Notes: generated by a model not told the origin, from the sequence alone. DNA of 64,000 nt from Triatoma infestans (GCA_011037195.1 JAAEAF010002630.1:33515-97514); one strand, 5' to 3'; numbered from the stretch's first letter, positions 1-11,426 are shown. Translations and numbers: made by a program.

Positions 1-102
1 TTTGAAGTCAGGCAGCTGGCTAGGCCTCTAGTTGTAAATTATTCTTTCTTTGTTATCTGTTGTGAAGGTTTGACATTGCTATGACTTCGCCATGTCATTA
101 CA
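1..102 (-). mobile_element. Gypsy-type LTR, 5' end, cut by window edge
   Basis: This stretch is a reversed near-copy of the first 100 bases of the solo LTR at 18186-18816. It begins on the minus strand with TGTAATGACATGG at 102 and runs off the left edge. A LINE fragment lies immediately right of it, as at the second copy. Confidence 0.75.
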
Positions 103-116
103 TCATCCCAAAGTCA

Positions 117-415
117 TTACACAAAACTGAAAGTAGCTCCGTCATGAAAAGCTCGTGGCTTCGGGGATTGCTCATCCCCCAGTTTGAAGAAACCTTGTCT
201 CCTCATTAGATCGGCACACTCATAAAGATTGTGTACCGGGATTTCCTCCTCGGTCCGGCAGAATCGGCATACCGCATTATCTGCAAGTTGTAGTTGGTGC
301 ATGTACCTATTCACTCTACAATTCCCTGTTAATAGGCCCACTATTAGGCTTATATCCCTTCGGCTATGGCTCAGTAGGTCCCTGGTGAATGTCTTTTAAT
401 AAAGAATTTAGCCTG
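117..415 (-). mobile_element. Non-LTR retrotransposon 3' coding end (RNase H/CCHC-type LINE)
   Basis: The minus strand encodes GLLTGNCRVNRYMHQLQLAD and a C-terminal zinc-knuckle pattern (CRFC, EEE, H, C). This pattern is typical of the end of I/R1/Loa-like ORF2 proteins. It is 5' truncated. The same segment, including the flank up to a ribozyme-arm element, recurs at 27720-28158. Confidence 0.8.
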
Positions 416-1218
416 CATCAGAGATATTTTCCCGTGATAGCCTGCTTCCTTTTTTTGGTCATCGAACCTGTTTCCGGACATTCGCCCATCATCAGGATGC
501 TTTTTTTGTCAAACAGTGTGATAACATAGATTGCCACAGAGCAAATTTAGTTGATACACTATCAATTCGGTAAAAAGAGGTTTCCTGAATAGGCGGGAGA
601 TGGAAGAGAAAACAAAAATAGCCATGTAGAAGTCAACTTTCCTCCAAACTTTCCTCGGAATCATGGACCATGACTAAAAAGCACAAAACAATGATTCAGG
701 CGTCGGAAATGAGATTCCTCAGGAATGTTGAAGGCAAAACTAAAAGAGACCGAGTCCGTAACACTACCACTCCAGCAATCGAGACTATAGAACAGAATAG
801 GCTGCGCTAGCTAGGGCATCTTCTTCGTATAGATTCCAACCGGATTGCCCTTGCTACATATAAAACTAAAGTGGATGGCAAGCGAGGGAGAGGTGGCCTA
901 GATTAAAGTAGGAGGACGAGGTGAAGGATGCTTTCCAAAAAAAGAGAGTTAGAATGGAGAAAAAGGTATGAGCTGGTCCAAAACTGGCAAAGCTGAAGGA
1001 GGCTATGTAGACTTCCTCCTCACACTGCTTAGGCGGTAGAAGAGGAGGGATTATAGATGATGAGGATGATACTATCAACTAAATTTGCTCTGTGCAAATC
1101 ATATATTATCATACTGTTTGACAAAAAGCATCCTAATGATGGGCGAACGAACGCCCGAAACCGGTCCGGATGACTACAAAAAGAAGCAGGCTATCACGGA
1201 AAAATATCTTTGATTACG
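416..1218. mobile_element. Ribozyme-armed inverted-repeat element, long form with RT tail
   Basis: A left arm in minus sense (416-560) and a right arm in plus sense (1077-1218) face each other. Hammerhead-like motifs lie at 457-500 (-) and 1128-1174 (+, core mutated to CTAATGA). Between them, 570-1070 (+) encodes the end of a jockey/RTE-type reverse transcriptase with breaks (MTKKHK, EMRFLR, RLR/LGHLL, GKRGRG). The arrangement is the same as at 20909-21590, so it is a mobile unit rather than a chance assembly. Confidence 0.7.
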
Positions 1219-1224
1219 GTATTT

Positions 1225-1910
1225 TTTTTTCTTTCGCTCCTTCTCATCAGAATATGGCTCATTTTCTCTAAAGAGGGCACAAGAAGGGAAATTATAAAGC
1301 ACTGTAATTAAGATGCGAGGAGCTTTTCGCCACAGAACCAAAGGATTGTACCCCCCCCCCCCCCAATTGAAATGCTTGCAGAAACTGTAATGTAGGGTAA
1401 AAGTGATTAGAAAATAAAGGTTTATATTTTTCTGATGAACAAGATTCAACAGTTTTTGTATGCAATAAATATATATATATAAGTTAAGCCGTATATAGTG
1501 AAGGTAGTATGTACGCGATACAACAGATATATACACGGCCATGGAATCATCGATCCAACACACCTATATAGGGTGGTAAACATGATCCAAGCCACTACTA
1601 GAAACGTCAGTATCCATGTTTAAAGCATCCCAAAGGGTTGCATTCAACTTTTCAAATAACTTACAGAAACTTTTTTTATGATTTTTACACTAATGAACTT
1701 ACAACTTATTCTTACGAGAGTTTTTCCACAAAGAAAAAAGTAACAAATTTTCCTTAAACTTAATCATTTTTGTTTATCTTTAATTTTAAATCAATTGGAT
1801 GAATCTAAACTTAAACAAAAAAAAAATGACTTTTTTTTGTGTATAAAAACCGTACCCACCCTCCTCCCACAAAACCTACTTTAAATAAACCTTCTCGATC
1901 AAAAAAATAA
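1225..1910. other. Repeat-like AT-rich stretch, no gene
   Basis: It contains a 14-base poly-C run (1351-1364), a TA run and low-complexity sequence related to the 1 kb repeat (cgtacccaccctcctcccac near 1850). No coding region is recognisable. Confidence 0.5.
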
Positions 1911-1914
1911 ATCC

Positions 1915-2045
1915 TAATGAAAGTGATAAGATCTGGTATTTTATTCGTCGTAGCATGCATAATCATTTTGTTCCTGACCGATTTCGGATTTTCATCCATT
2001 GTCAGAGCAAATTCACCGAGTTCTTGTAGAGAGTTCATTTTTTTT
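1915..2045 (-). repeat. Second ribozyme-like family, copy 1
   Basis: The minus strand reads CTGACAATGG, then a GGAT/ATCC hairpin, then CCGAAATCGGTC, followed by a tail like that of the main ribozyme arms. The core differs from a canonical hammerhead (CTGACAA instead of CTGANGA). Related copies are at 3365-3520 and 41850-41990. Confidence 0.55.
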
Positions 2046-2105
2046 TCCCACACTAGGATTTTCCCCAAATTGAGGTTTCCCTTGCCAAACTACTTCATTG
2101 TGCAG

Positions 2106-2270
2106 TCAATAGTGTAGTTTTTTGTCTAAAGCATCTTCTTCCGTCAATCCATATCCTGCCATATCTTCTTCGACAGCTTTTTTCCATGCAAGTCTTGGTC
2201 GCCCTCTCTTTCTTCTTCTTTCCGGTTCCCACTCTAAAAAATTTTCTTCCTGCAATCTTTCATCCTGCAT
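2106..2270 (-). mobile_element. Reverse-transcriptase C-terminus, downstream part
   Basis: The minus strand encodes EWEPERRRKRGRPRLAWKKA and continues EEDMAGYGLTEEDALDKK. The RKRGRPRLxW motif ends many jockey/RTE-like ORF2 proteins. It continues the fragment at 2615-3200 but is interrupted by a LINE insertion. Confidence 0.75.
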
Positions 2271-2612
2271 GTTAATAGTGGGTTTACTAACAGGGCATTG
2301 CAGGCTGAAAATAGGTACATGCACCATTTATTACTTGCTAGACAACGCATTATGCCGTTTCTGTAGGACCGAGGAGGAAACTGGTACACATACTTTGTGA
2401 GTGTGCTGGCCTGGCGAAAACAAGGTTGCGTGGAAGTGGAGGACAAGCAATTCCGAAGCCACGAGCTTCATGACGGAGCCACTTTCAGCTTTGCTAGGAA
2501 AAGAGCAAAGCTGAAGGATGTGTTATAAACCCACGGTATCCACAATACACCTCTCAATGAAGGTCGCAGTGGAATGAGGCGTGGCCCTCCTCAATCTAAT
2601 CTAATCTAATAC
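2271..2612 (+). mobile_element. 5'-truncated LINE 3' end with (TAATC)n tail
   Basis: It encodes [11 protein letters not shown] and a CRFCRTEEET knuckle, then a 3' UTR ending in three or more AATCT units. It sits inside the RT fragment 2106-3200, flanked by a short ctgcat repeat (about 2270 and 2614), as expected of target-primed insertion. Confidence 0.75.
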
Positions 2613-2614
2613 TG

Positions 2615-3200
2615 CATTCTCCTTACATGTCCGTACCATCGTAATCTTCTTACAGCAATGCATTCCAACATAATCTTCTTGGTGTCCATTATTTCCCTCA
2701 TATCTTCGTTTCTGACTCTCTCCCGTCTAGACTTTCACGCCGCCTGACGCCAGATATCCATTTCGGTGGACAGTAGCTTCCTTTTTTTCTTGTGAGCCAA
2801 GAGTCCATGTTTCGCTCCCATAAAGCATTATATTCTGTACTGGTACTATATATAAGCTTCTTCGTTCCCTTTAATATATTATTACTCCATAAAAACGGAG
2901 TTCAGCATGCTGATAACTTTCCATCCTTCCATTACCGCTTTAATTAATTTCTTATTTTTGAAGAACCATTCGATTGCAGAATTGAAGCCAGATATTTAAA
3001 GTGGCCCACCGTTGTTTTTATTTCAACCCCGTTGAGGGTATGGGAGTTTCCATCCGTAGACATATGCTCACTCTTTTTTTGAGGTTTACCTTAAGCCCCC
3101 ATTTCCCGAGTTCTTCAATTAATTTGGTGCACATAAATGCTGAGTTTTCTGTATCTTGGGCGATGGGTATGGAGAAATATTCCTTCATCTATTTTTAAAC
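2615..3200 (-). mobile_element. Reverse-transcriptase C-terminus, upstream part
   Basis: In broken minus-strand frames one can read FKYL, SKMRN, and WTLGSQEKK-like (here NMDSWLTRKK) motifs, then ECI/RLRWYGH-like remnants. These are the usual order at the end of jockey/RTE-like ORF2. Several frameshifts show it is dead. Confidence 0.65.
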
Positions 3201-3364
3201 CCATCTTGCCGCGTTTCCATGACCCCAGTGTCGAAGGCTTACGTATACAAGAAAATCTTAAAAAGAGTGGGAGGACATACTGCACCCTTGAAGGAGCCCC
3301 TTGGAAGTTGGGAATTTCCTTGATAATACAACACTTATATATACAACCAACAAGCCAACAACCG

Positions 3365-3520
3365 TGAGTGTAACAAACATTACGTTGAAGTGAACTCCTC
3401 TGCACGAACTTGGTGAATTTGCTCTGACTATGGATGAAAATCCCAAAACTGGTCAACAACAAAATGAATATGCATGCTATGGACGGATAAAATAGCAGAT
3501 GTTATCAAGCATTGCGGACC
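3365..3520 (+). repeat. Second ribozyme-like family, copy 2
   Basis: It contains gaatttgctctgactatgg, then GATGAAAATCC and CAAAACTGGTC, the same order of blocks as the hammerhead arms (CTGA, hairpin, AAAC, GGTC), and ends similarly. The core bases are not those of an active hammerhead. Confidence 0.55.
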
Positions 3521-3716
3521 CATTCACATATTCATCAAAAATGATAGGACTTTACGTATACATAACTGGTGTATTGAAATTTAATAAAAATCGAAATGTG
3601 AATTTATACATAAGTTAACTGATATTTTGTCCATCCTAGCATGCATATTTCTTTAACAGAGCATACTTAAAATTTAATCATAAAGTATCTTTTAAAATCA
3701 TGGTATTTATTAGATT

Positions 3717-3979
3717 CCGCAGAGCTAGGAAAGCATCAGTGATATTTTATCGTGATAGCCGGGGTTCTTTTTTTGTGGTCATCGACCGGTTTTCCGGGCG
3801 TTCTCGCCCACTCATCAGGATGCGTTTTTGTCAAACAATATGATAACACTGGATTTGATGCAAATCTATGTTATCACATTGTTTTTGACAAAAATGCATC
3901 CTGATGATGGGCGAACGCCCTGAAACCGGTCATGATCCGCAGAAAAGAAGCAGGCTATTATCGAAAATATCTCCTATGC
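3717..3979. mobile_element. Ribozyme-armed palindromic element, short form
   Basis: Two 120-base arms in inverted orientation with only a short loop. Hammerhead-like motifs are at 3777-3823 (-) and 3896-3938 (+). The element and the 650 bases that follow, including a SINE, recur at 41185-41890. Confidence 0.72.
3896..3938 (+). ncRNA. Hammerhead-ribozyme-like motif
   Basis: The order is CATC, CTGATGA, GGGC/GCCC hairpin with GAAC loop, GAAAC, CCGGTC. The palindrome ACCGGT can form helix III in a dimer. One G is missing after the predicted cleavage site, which weakens helix I, and a U-U mismatch closes helix II. Inference from sequence only. Confidence 0.5.
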
Positions 3980-4121
3980 TATTTTTTATTATACACAATT
4001 TTCTAATGTCTAATCATAATTTATAATAATTCCTTTTTTGTCATTAAACACACATACACACACACATAGTAATATAATCTTATAACCTTCCGCACATACA
4101 TACATCAACAAACTAACAAGT

Positions 4122-4350
4122 GTCGAGCTAGTAGTTAGCATACTGGGCTCCCACGCGAAGGACTAGGGTTCGAGTCCATCTATGGTGCCCTTAGATTTTT
4201 TTTTCTTCCTAGGAACCTCTACAGCTCACTGTCCGGTGATGGGACAGTATTGTCTGTAACGAGAGAATACTGTCCAGTTTACTGAGAAAGCTCCGGTCGC
4301 TAATGACCATAAATTTTTGACGTGCCTTAAATTTAAAAAAAATAAAAGAA
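4122..4350 (+). mobile_element. tRNA-derived SINE
   Basis: A tRNA-like head has an A-box-like GAGCTAGTAGTTAGC and a B box GGTTCGAGTCC. It is followed by the shared body (cctaggaacctctacag, tcactgtccggtgatgg) and an A-rich tail after gacgtgccttaaattt. Confidence 0.8.
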
Positions 4351-4399
4351 ATGGTCGAATGTAACAGAAACATTGCATTAAAGTTGAACTCTCTACACG

Positions 4400-4615
4400 A
4401 ATCAGAGACATTTTCCATGATAGGCTGATTCTTTTCTGTGGTCATCGACCTCGGGCGTTTGCCCATTTTCAGGATGCGTTTGATAACACAGACTTGCACA
4501 GAGCAAATTCAGTTTATACACACTCGTAAACCGGTCGATGACCACAAAAAGAAGCAGGCTATCACGAAAAATGTCTCTGATATTTTCCAGCTCTGCGGTA
4601 CCAACCACCATAACA
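4400..4615. mobile_element. Ribozyme-armed element with decayed motif
   Basis: The left arm (minus sense) has lost the GAAAC block (4439-4476). The right arm is truncated to ccggtcgatgaccac and the distal end, finishing ctctgcggtaccaaccacc. Confidence 0.65.
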
Positions 4616-5240
4616 AAATATCAGATGTTATCAAACATTGCCGACCGATCTACATATTCATACATGTGAGGATTTCAAAAACGTATAATTCCGGTGAAAA
4701 ATTAGAGAATGAAAAATTGGATACAATTACAATTACTTCCTCTTATTAGGGACTAAAACTAAATCAAACTATTCATATAGGAACACTTCCGGGCGAACGG
4801 ATTTTTCACCAAAAATTTTGCATTGTGTCCCATTGTGGGCACCTAAAGATAAACCACCAAATTTGAAAAATAAACTATTACTAAATTTACCAATTAATAG
4901 CTTTAATGGAGTTTACTTGTAATTTTATTATTTTTTTTTTTATAAAAAACACAACAACAACTGATAGTTTGACCTCCAAAACAATAAATTTTTTTTTTTA
5001 AATAATCTAATCTAAAAACATTTTTCGAGGAAAAATATACGTAAAAATTTATTTATTTATTTAGATAAATTCATTAAAAATGACCCACCAACGAAGAGAG
5101 AGTGAGGAGAGTTGAGATAGAGGAAAAATAGAATGACTGTCATGACAAGTTAAGGTCGTTTAAATGACCCCCCCCCCCCCCCCACAAGGAAACAAAGAAA
5201 TCTTCTAATGTCATAAGAAATTGTTTCCAAAATAATAAAA
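4616..5240. other. AT-rich stretch, no gene
   Basis: Only low-complexity sequence and a poly-C run (5168-5183) are seen. A fragment like the 3' end of the 1 kb repeat (cacttccgggcgaac) occurs near 4785. Confidence 0.5.
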
Positions 5241-5244
5241 CACC

Positions 5245-6425
5245 CCCTAATATTTAAATATCACCCAGGCTATATACTAGGAATAGGCTAAAAATTGCAT
5301 TAATATAGCCTTAAATATGGTGCGAGTTATTGCAGTCAAAATTGACAAACTTATTAAAAATTCTGTAAAAACTACGAGTTGTTATTAATTTTGCCCTAAT
5401 ATTTAAATATGAACCAGACTTTATACTAGGAATGGGCTAAAGTTGCATTAAAATAGCCTAAGTATGGACAGAGTTATTGCAGGCTAGAACTTGACAAAGT
5501 TACTAAAATTCCTTAAAAACTACGAGTTGTCATTAATTTTGCCCTAATATTTAAATATGAACCAGACTTTATACTAGGAATAGGCTAAAGCTGCATTAAA
5601 ATAGCCTTAATTATGATCAGAGTTATTGCAGGCTAGAACTTGACAAAGTTACTAAAATTCCTTAAAAACTACGAGTTGTCATTAATTTTGCCCTAATATT
5701 TAAATATGACCAAGCTACATACTAGAAAGAGGCTAAAGTTGCATTAAAATAGCCTTAACTATGATCAGAGTTATTGCAGGCTAGAACTTGACAAAGTTAC
5801 TAAAATTCCTTAAAAACTACGAGTTGTCATTAATTTTGCCCTAATATTTAAATATGATCCAGACTATATACTAGGAATAGGCTAAAGTTGCATTGAAATA
5901 GCCTAAGTATGGGCAGAGTTATTGCAGGCTAAAACTAACATACTTATTAAAAATTCTGTAAAAACTACGAGTTGTTATTGATTTTGCCCTAATATTTAAA
6001 TATGAACCTGGAATAGGCCTGTATAGCTATATACTAGGAATAGGCTAGAGTTGCATTAAAATAGCCTAAGTATGGGCAGAGTTATTGCAGGCTAAAACTA
6101 ACATACTTATTAAAAATTCTGTAAAAACTACGAGTTGTCATTAATTTTGCCCTAATATTTAAATATGATCCAGACAATATACTAGGAATAGGCTAAAGTT
6201 GCATTGAAATAGCCTAAGTATGGGCAGAGTTATTGCAGGCTAAAACTAACATACTTATTAAAAATTCTGTAAAAACTACGAGTTGTCATTAATTTTGCCC
6301 TAATATTTAAATTAGACCAAGCTATATACTAGGAATAGGCTAAAGTTACATTAAAATTGGCCTCAAGTATGATACAGAGTTATTGCAGTCAGAATTGACA
6401 AACTTACTAAAAATTCAGTAAAAAA
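5245..6425 (+). repeat. Tandem satellite array, about 148-base unit, eight copies
   Basis: The block ccctaatatttaaatatga recurs at about 5245, 5393, 5541, 5691, 5838, 5988, 6149 and 6298, a period of 147-150 with one 161-base unit. Each unit also carries atactaggaataggctaaag and actacgagttgt. No coding. Single or double units are found at 7995-8160 (+) and 9310-9690 (-). Confidence 0.93.
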
Positions 6426-6429
6426 AACT

Positions 6430-7190
6430 TTGTTCGTTAAAAATTAATTCTTATTATGATATCCCTAAAGTTGCTCTAATCATCACAACTGTTGTTCATT
6501 TTCTACGGATTACATGGCAACTTTGTGGATGCTAATCAAGGTAATGGACCATCCGGAAATTTGTTACTAGATTTTGTGTTAACAAGTATTTTAAGGGACA
6601 TAGTAAACAATGCATGGCTTTAGAAGGTTTTAAGTTTTAAAGGGACTTTGCTGTGGACACTAGGGACAGGCGTATTATCACATACACACAGAGATAGAGA
6701 TAAGTTGATAGGACTGGACAGGGCAGCCCCACAGGCGGCACAATGGATACCCCTTCCAACCAAAACGGTCTGTTTATAACTGAAATATTAACCCCTATGC
6801 AAATCTCTAGTAATATTACAATGGACGCTTGGACTTTGTCCCTCTCGTAGCTAGCAATTAAGTAATTACATCCCTAATAGTGAAAATAGATGTAGATTGA
6901 TATCAATCATACGACGTTAGTTTCCCTGAATTTCTCTCAACGGCGATCGACAATTTTTTAGTAAAATACTGTAATTGCCACTTTGACAAGAATTGGTATT
7001 TGTAGGACTTGAATTTAACTAAAGTTTATCGATTGAAGGAACGGCCAAAAAAACTGCAATTACCGAAACAAATAATCAAGAAGATACACAATATGGTTCT
7101 TAGATGATGGACGATTAAAGGTGTATGAGATTAAGTAAGGCTGTGTAGGCATTCTCAGCAGAAAGGGGGGTACGGCACATTTTACACGAA
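6430..7190. other. No recognised feature
   Basis: Unique-looking AT-rich sequence without an open frame of note, splice signals in a consistent frame, or known repeat. Confidence 0.4.
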
Positions 7191-7194
7191 CAAC

Positions 7195-7994
7195 TCAGGT
7201 ATAAGAAAGCTTTCTGCAAGATGGGTGTAGGGTAGGTTTCCGTCCCTGCCACGGGGAGGCGGACCTCTACATATTCCGTCTAGTCAGTCCTTCGCATAAC
7301 CGCTACTTCGCGAACAAACTCAACAAAGTCTTAAAAGTTTATGGCACTTTTCGACAGTTCTGTTCTTTACAATCTTCCGGCCAGTTCTGCCCACTTCTTT
7401 TCAGCTTGGATCCTTGCCTCGTCGAGAAGAGGACACCGGAAAAGAACGTGATGCACTGCGTCCCGTTCACTCCACTCACAATCCAGGGAAATCTTTCAAT
7501 CCCAGCTCATGGAGCTTAGAATTGAACTCCCCATGGCCCGTGAAATATTGCATTACGGTTTCGGACAGTTCCAACCATCGAATCGACAGTCTGTGATACA
7601 GATTCGGGAAGAACTCATATGTGGTTCTCCCTTTCCACTGCTTCATCCCAGCGTCTTTGCCACTTCCCAATCTCATGCTCTCGGATCTTTTTCTTCACAA
7701 GGACAGGAGGCATCTGACTGGACAGCTCCTCACCATCAAGGACAATCATTCCCCCTTTCTTATACTTATGGATAAGGGCTCTCATCTGCAAGGAGATCAA
7801 GCAAGCAACACACCAACAGCCACCACGGTAAGAAGACCGTGGTGGATGTCGCATAGGTCCCTTATTACAGAGCATAAAATGGCTCTTTTCCATTCGTAAT
7901 ACAGTGCCGCTGTATGACTGCATGTCAAGCTTGCCAAGCCATTCTCTGCGTACGTTGCAACATTGTTTATCACGCCCCTATAGATGATTAAGGC
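7195..7994 (-). mobile_element. LINE ORF2 fragment (I/R1-like), 3' part
   Basis: The minus strand shows SETVMQYFTGHGEFNSKLHE, a knuckle with CEW and HHVLFRC remnants, and upstream pieces. A second copy of the same 3' end is at 42437-42924. The fragment is interrupted by one satellite unit (7995-8160) and resumes at 8160. Confidence 0.75.
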
Positions 7995-8160
7995 CACACT
8001 GTCCAGAACTGACAAACTTACTAAAAATTCAATAAAAAACTACTAAGTTGTCATTAATTTTGCCCTAATATTTAAATATGACCCAGGCTATATACTAGGA
8101 ATAGACTAAAGTTGCATTAAAATAGGCTTCAAGATGATACAGAGTTATTGCAGTTCAGAA
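7995..8160 (+). repeat. Dispersed single unit of the 148-base satellite
   Basis: Matches the array unit (actaagttgtcattaatttt, ctatatactaggaatagac) and sits inside LINE sequence, showing that the satellite unit can move or be captured. Confidence 0.8.
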
Positions 8161-8338
8161 ATGTAGTCTTCAGCCCCTCTCACTCTGCGTACAAGTTGAG
8201 ATATCTTATGGCAACCCGCTGAATATGGGGGGCTTAAAAGAAAGCTTCCAATCCAACAGCACGCCTAGGTACTCAAACTGGGTTACATGGACTATTCTAT
8301 GGTCGTCCACTGTGATCCAGCGAGGACGATTGGGATGT
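8160..8338 (-). mobile_element. LINE reverse-transcriptase fragment
   Basis: The minus strand encodes pieces resembling RPRWITVDDHRIVHVTQFEY followed by LGVLLDWKLSF, the conserved region after the RT active site in R1-like elements. It continues the fragment at 7195-7994. Confidence 0.65.
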
Positions 8339-8660
8339 GATGCTTTCACAAGGACAATGCATACGCTCGCGCAAAGTCGCGCTTTGGCTTCAAAATTGTG
8401 GGATTTAAAGTATGAATTGTTGGAACATCCCCACCCCCTTATTCACCCAGATTCGGCTCCCACAGACTTTCATCTATTCCCCAAACTTTAAGGAAATTTG
8501 TGGATGAAAAAAACCGATTTTTTGGTCAAAATGAAGTGGTGAGAGCAGCGGGTAATTTTGGAAGACATTCCAGAAAACGCTACTTCAGGGACGGGAATCC
8601 AGTTATTGGATGATCGTTGGGCAAAGTGTATTGAAGTAAAGTGAGACTATATTTCAAAAA
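8339..8660 (+). pseudogene. mariner transposase C-terminal fragment
   Basis: It encodes ALASKLWDLKYELLEHPHP then a decayed SPDSAPTDFHLFPKL and, past a stop, WAKCIEVK-like residues. This is the end of a mauritiana-type mariner transposase (HDNAxxH, SPDLAPSDFHLF, CI). Frameshifts make it inactive. Confidence 0.85.
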
Positions 8661-9309
8661 TAAAAATTAAAAAAAAAGGTTATTTTCCCTACTGCACTGA
8701 GAATTTTGTTACCATGAGTAGGACCCTATTACATTTTATAATCCAATTTCGTTTATAAATTGCGTAATTAAAACATTTTCAAGTAATCTTAGGGAATACA
8801 ATAAAATGGAACAAAATATTTTCTTATCGAATTTTCTTAAAAAAATTCTACAATAGTTTCCATGTCATCAAATGTGTGGGGTGTTAATGTTTTTCTTAAT
8901 TAGGTTTACCTATGATGAAAAAAGGTTACCACTTTGAGAAATCTTTAAAAAGAGATAAAAAAAACAGGCGAGTTTGTTTAAAATTTTGGAGTGGAGGTAA
9001 ATATATATTTGTAAATGTAATCAGTCTAAATATTTACATTTTTTTTTTTTTCATTTTAAATGTACTCCTAAACCACTGACTTTATCTCTATTATACCTAC
9101 AATACAAACAAAAGATTGTTTTATAAGACGGCAATATTTTTTTGATCTTCTATTTATCAAATTTTGATAAAATGAAATCTTATCGAAAAAAAGTTTTATT
9201 AAAAAAATCATTAAAGATTATTGAAATATTGTGTTTCATTGATATATTTATATACGTGTTATGTAAACAAAGTAACCAACCACTCCGGACTGTGATACAC
9301 GCACATCAC
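8661..9309. other. No recognised feature
   Basis: AT-rich, low-complexity stretch without a gene or a repeat I could place. Confidence 0.4.
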
Positions 9310-9690
9310 ACATGTTGTGAATGCAATAACTCTGTATCATACTTAAGGCTATTTTAATTGCAACTTTAGCCTATTCCTAGTATATAGCCTGGGTCATATT
9401 TAAATATTAGGGCAAAATTAATAACAACTAGTAGTTTTTTACTTGATTTTTAGTATGTTTGTCAGTTCTGGTCTGTAATAACTCTGTGTCATACTTAAGG
9501 CTATTTTAATTGCAACTTTAACCGATTCCTAGTATATAGCCTGGGTTATATTTAAATATTAGAGCAAAAATTAATGACAACTTAGTAGTTTTTTATTGAA
9601 TTTTTAGTAAGTTTGTAAGTTCTGGACTGCAATAGCTCTACCCATACTTAAGGCTATTTTAATTGCAACTTTAGCCGTATTCTAGGAATA
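9310..9690 (-). repeat. Reversed satellite units, about two and a half copies
   Basis: Reverse-complement copies of the 148-base unit (gcctattcctagtatatagc, ttaggccattt-like blocks) with a period near 160. Confidence 0.85.
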
Positions 9691-10405
9691 AAGATAACCC
9701 TGTAAATGACATCTCTTTGTGTGTTCCGACTAAGGTTTGTTCTTCTTAAGACGTGTACAAAACTGTTTGAATTGTTTGTGGTGGGGGAATGTGTTGTAGT
9801 GTATTGTGTGTGTCCGTCTGTCTGTGTGTATGAGTAAAGTTGCTTCCCTAAATGCATTATGTGTGAACTAGGAGGTGTGTTTGTTCAGCTTGGCGCTGAC
9901 ATCTTGTCTAGGTTGGTTTCATGTATTTAGTTTCATATGCTACCACCCAGGGCGTTATTGTTAAAGATTTTTTATTTATTTAATAATTTTTTTATTTTAT
10001 TTATTATTGTTTTTAACAGGAAATACTAAGTTGATGTCAACATTTTTTTTTAACTTGTTTTTTTCACCGGGAATATATGTTTTGCGATCTTTCTAAGTAC
10101 GGGAAATAATACTTAATTTTGTCGAATTATCTTTATATAGTGTGTCCCCCCCCCCTAAATGTCGGTGTTAATTTAATATACATTTCATTTTTAAAAATAT
10201 AATAGACAAAGCCTGCTTTCAAAACTGAAGTGTCCGTTCTGGTCCAGGCATTACTGATAACGCGGACCAATGGAATTGCAAGAAATCACGAAACATTTCT
10301 TTTTGATATTTGTGTGGATTCTCGTTTTAATGGCTACTCTCACAATTCAGCGACTGTTGTAGGTTTTATAGGCGTGGATTTTGTCTTTTATGTATCCCCC
10401 CCCCA
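9691..10405. other. No gene
   Basis: Low-complexity TG- and T-rich sequence and poly-C runs. No open frame or known repeat. Confidence 0.4.
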
Positions 10406-10408
10406 TAA

Positions 10409-11426
10409 AAAAAAAATCTGGTGTAAAACACTCACACAACTTTCTCTTACTCCAGTTCTCAAAATTATAATTGACAAATGTTATAGTTTGTGACCAAATT
10501 TAATAAAATTCGTCGAAAACTGAAAAAAGTGTTCAGTAAAAGCGCAGTTCCGGTTTACTAATTTTTTTTAAAACTCGGAATTTTGACCATCTATTTATTT
10601 CTAATTAATTTTGTTTGGATGATAGAATTGTATAAACAACTATGATAGCACTTTAGAGAAAGACATAACCCCACCTCTCCCCTAAAAGTGCCCTTAAATG
10701 AATTTTCCCAGAGAAATGTTATAAATAAAAGATGTAAATCTTTGTATGTTTAGTTTATATACGAAGTTTCAAGAAAATCGTCGGAGCTATTTTTGAGAAA
10801 ATCGCAGAAAAGTGAAAAAAATCATTTAGTAAAGTGATAAAGTGAACGCACTTCCGGTTATCCGATTTTTTCAAACTCGGAATTTCAACAACTTATTCAA
10901 TTCTAAATAACATTATTTAAATGACAGAATTGTTAATAAGCTGAAATAGCACTTTAGATAAAAACCTAACCCCACCCATCCTGCAAAAGTGCCCTTAAAT
11001 GAATTTTCCCGGAGAAATGTTTTAAATAAAAGTTATAGCTGTTTGTATATGTAGTTGATATACCAATTTTAAAGGAAATCACCGGAACCATTTTTGAGAA
11101 AATCGGAAAAACGTAAAAAAAACAACTAGTAAAGTGGTACTTCCAAAGTTGAGGAATTATGACAGATAACGTACTGTGAGATCCCATGATGATAGCTAAA
11201 CGGAATATCAAGTTTCAACTTTCTACGTTTTTTCGTTTTTGAGCTATGCTGTTCACATACATACATACATACATACATACACATACACACACACACACAC
11301 AGACCATTTACTAAAAACCACTTTTTTGGACTCAGGGGACCTCAAAACGGATATTTCCGGTGAAAACTCGATGTCGAAAATTGACACGATTGCAATACTT
11401 CCTCTTACTAGGAGTAAGAGAAAGTA
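10409..11426 (+). repeat. 1 kb non-coding interspersed repeat, full copy
   Basis: It starts near tctggtgtaaaacactcac and ends with the hairpin CTTACTAGGAGTAAG plus AGAAAGTA. Inside, a block cccttaaatgaattttccc recurs 300 bases apart (10690, 10990), so the element is built of about 300-base subunits. The stretch 11253-11301 is a (CATA)n/(CA)n microsatellite within it. Copies are at 15390, 18979, 45290 and elsewhere. No coding capacity; class unknown. Confidence 0.85.

Noticed and set aside
117..341. Zinc-finger protein gene on the minus strand
   Set aside because: The CxxC...H...C knuckle is that of LINE ORF2 C-termini and recurs at many truncated LINE ends here.
10409..11426. Helitron assignment for the 1 kb repeat
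   Set aside because: It has a TC-like start and a palindrome near the end, but no CTRR 3' terminus, so the class is left open.
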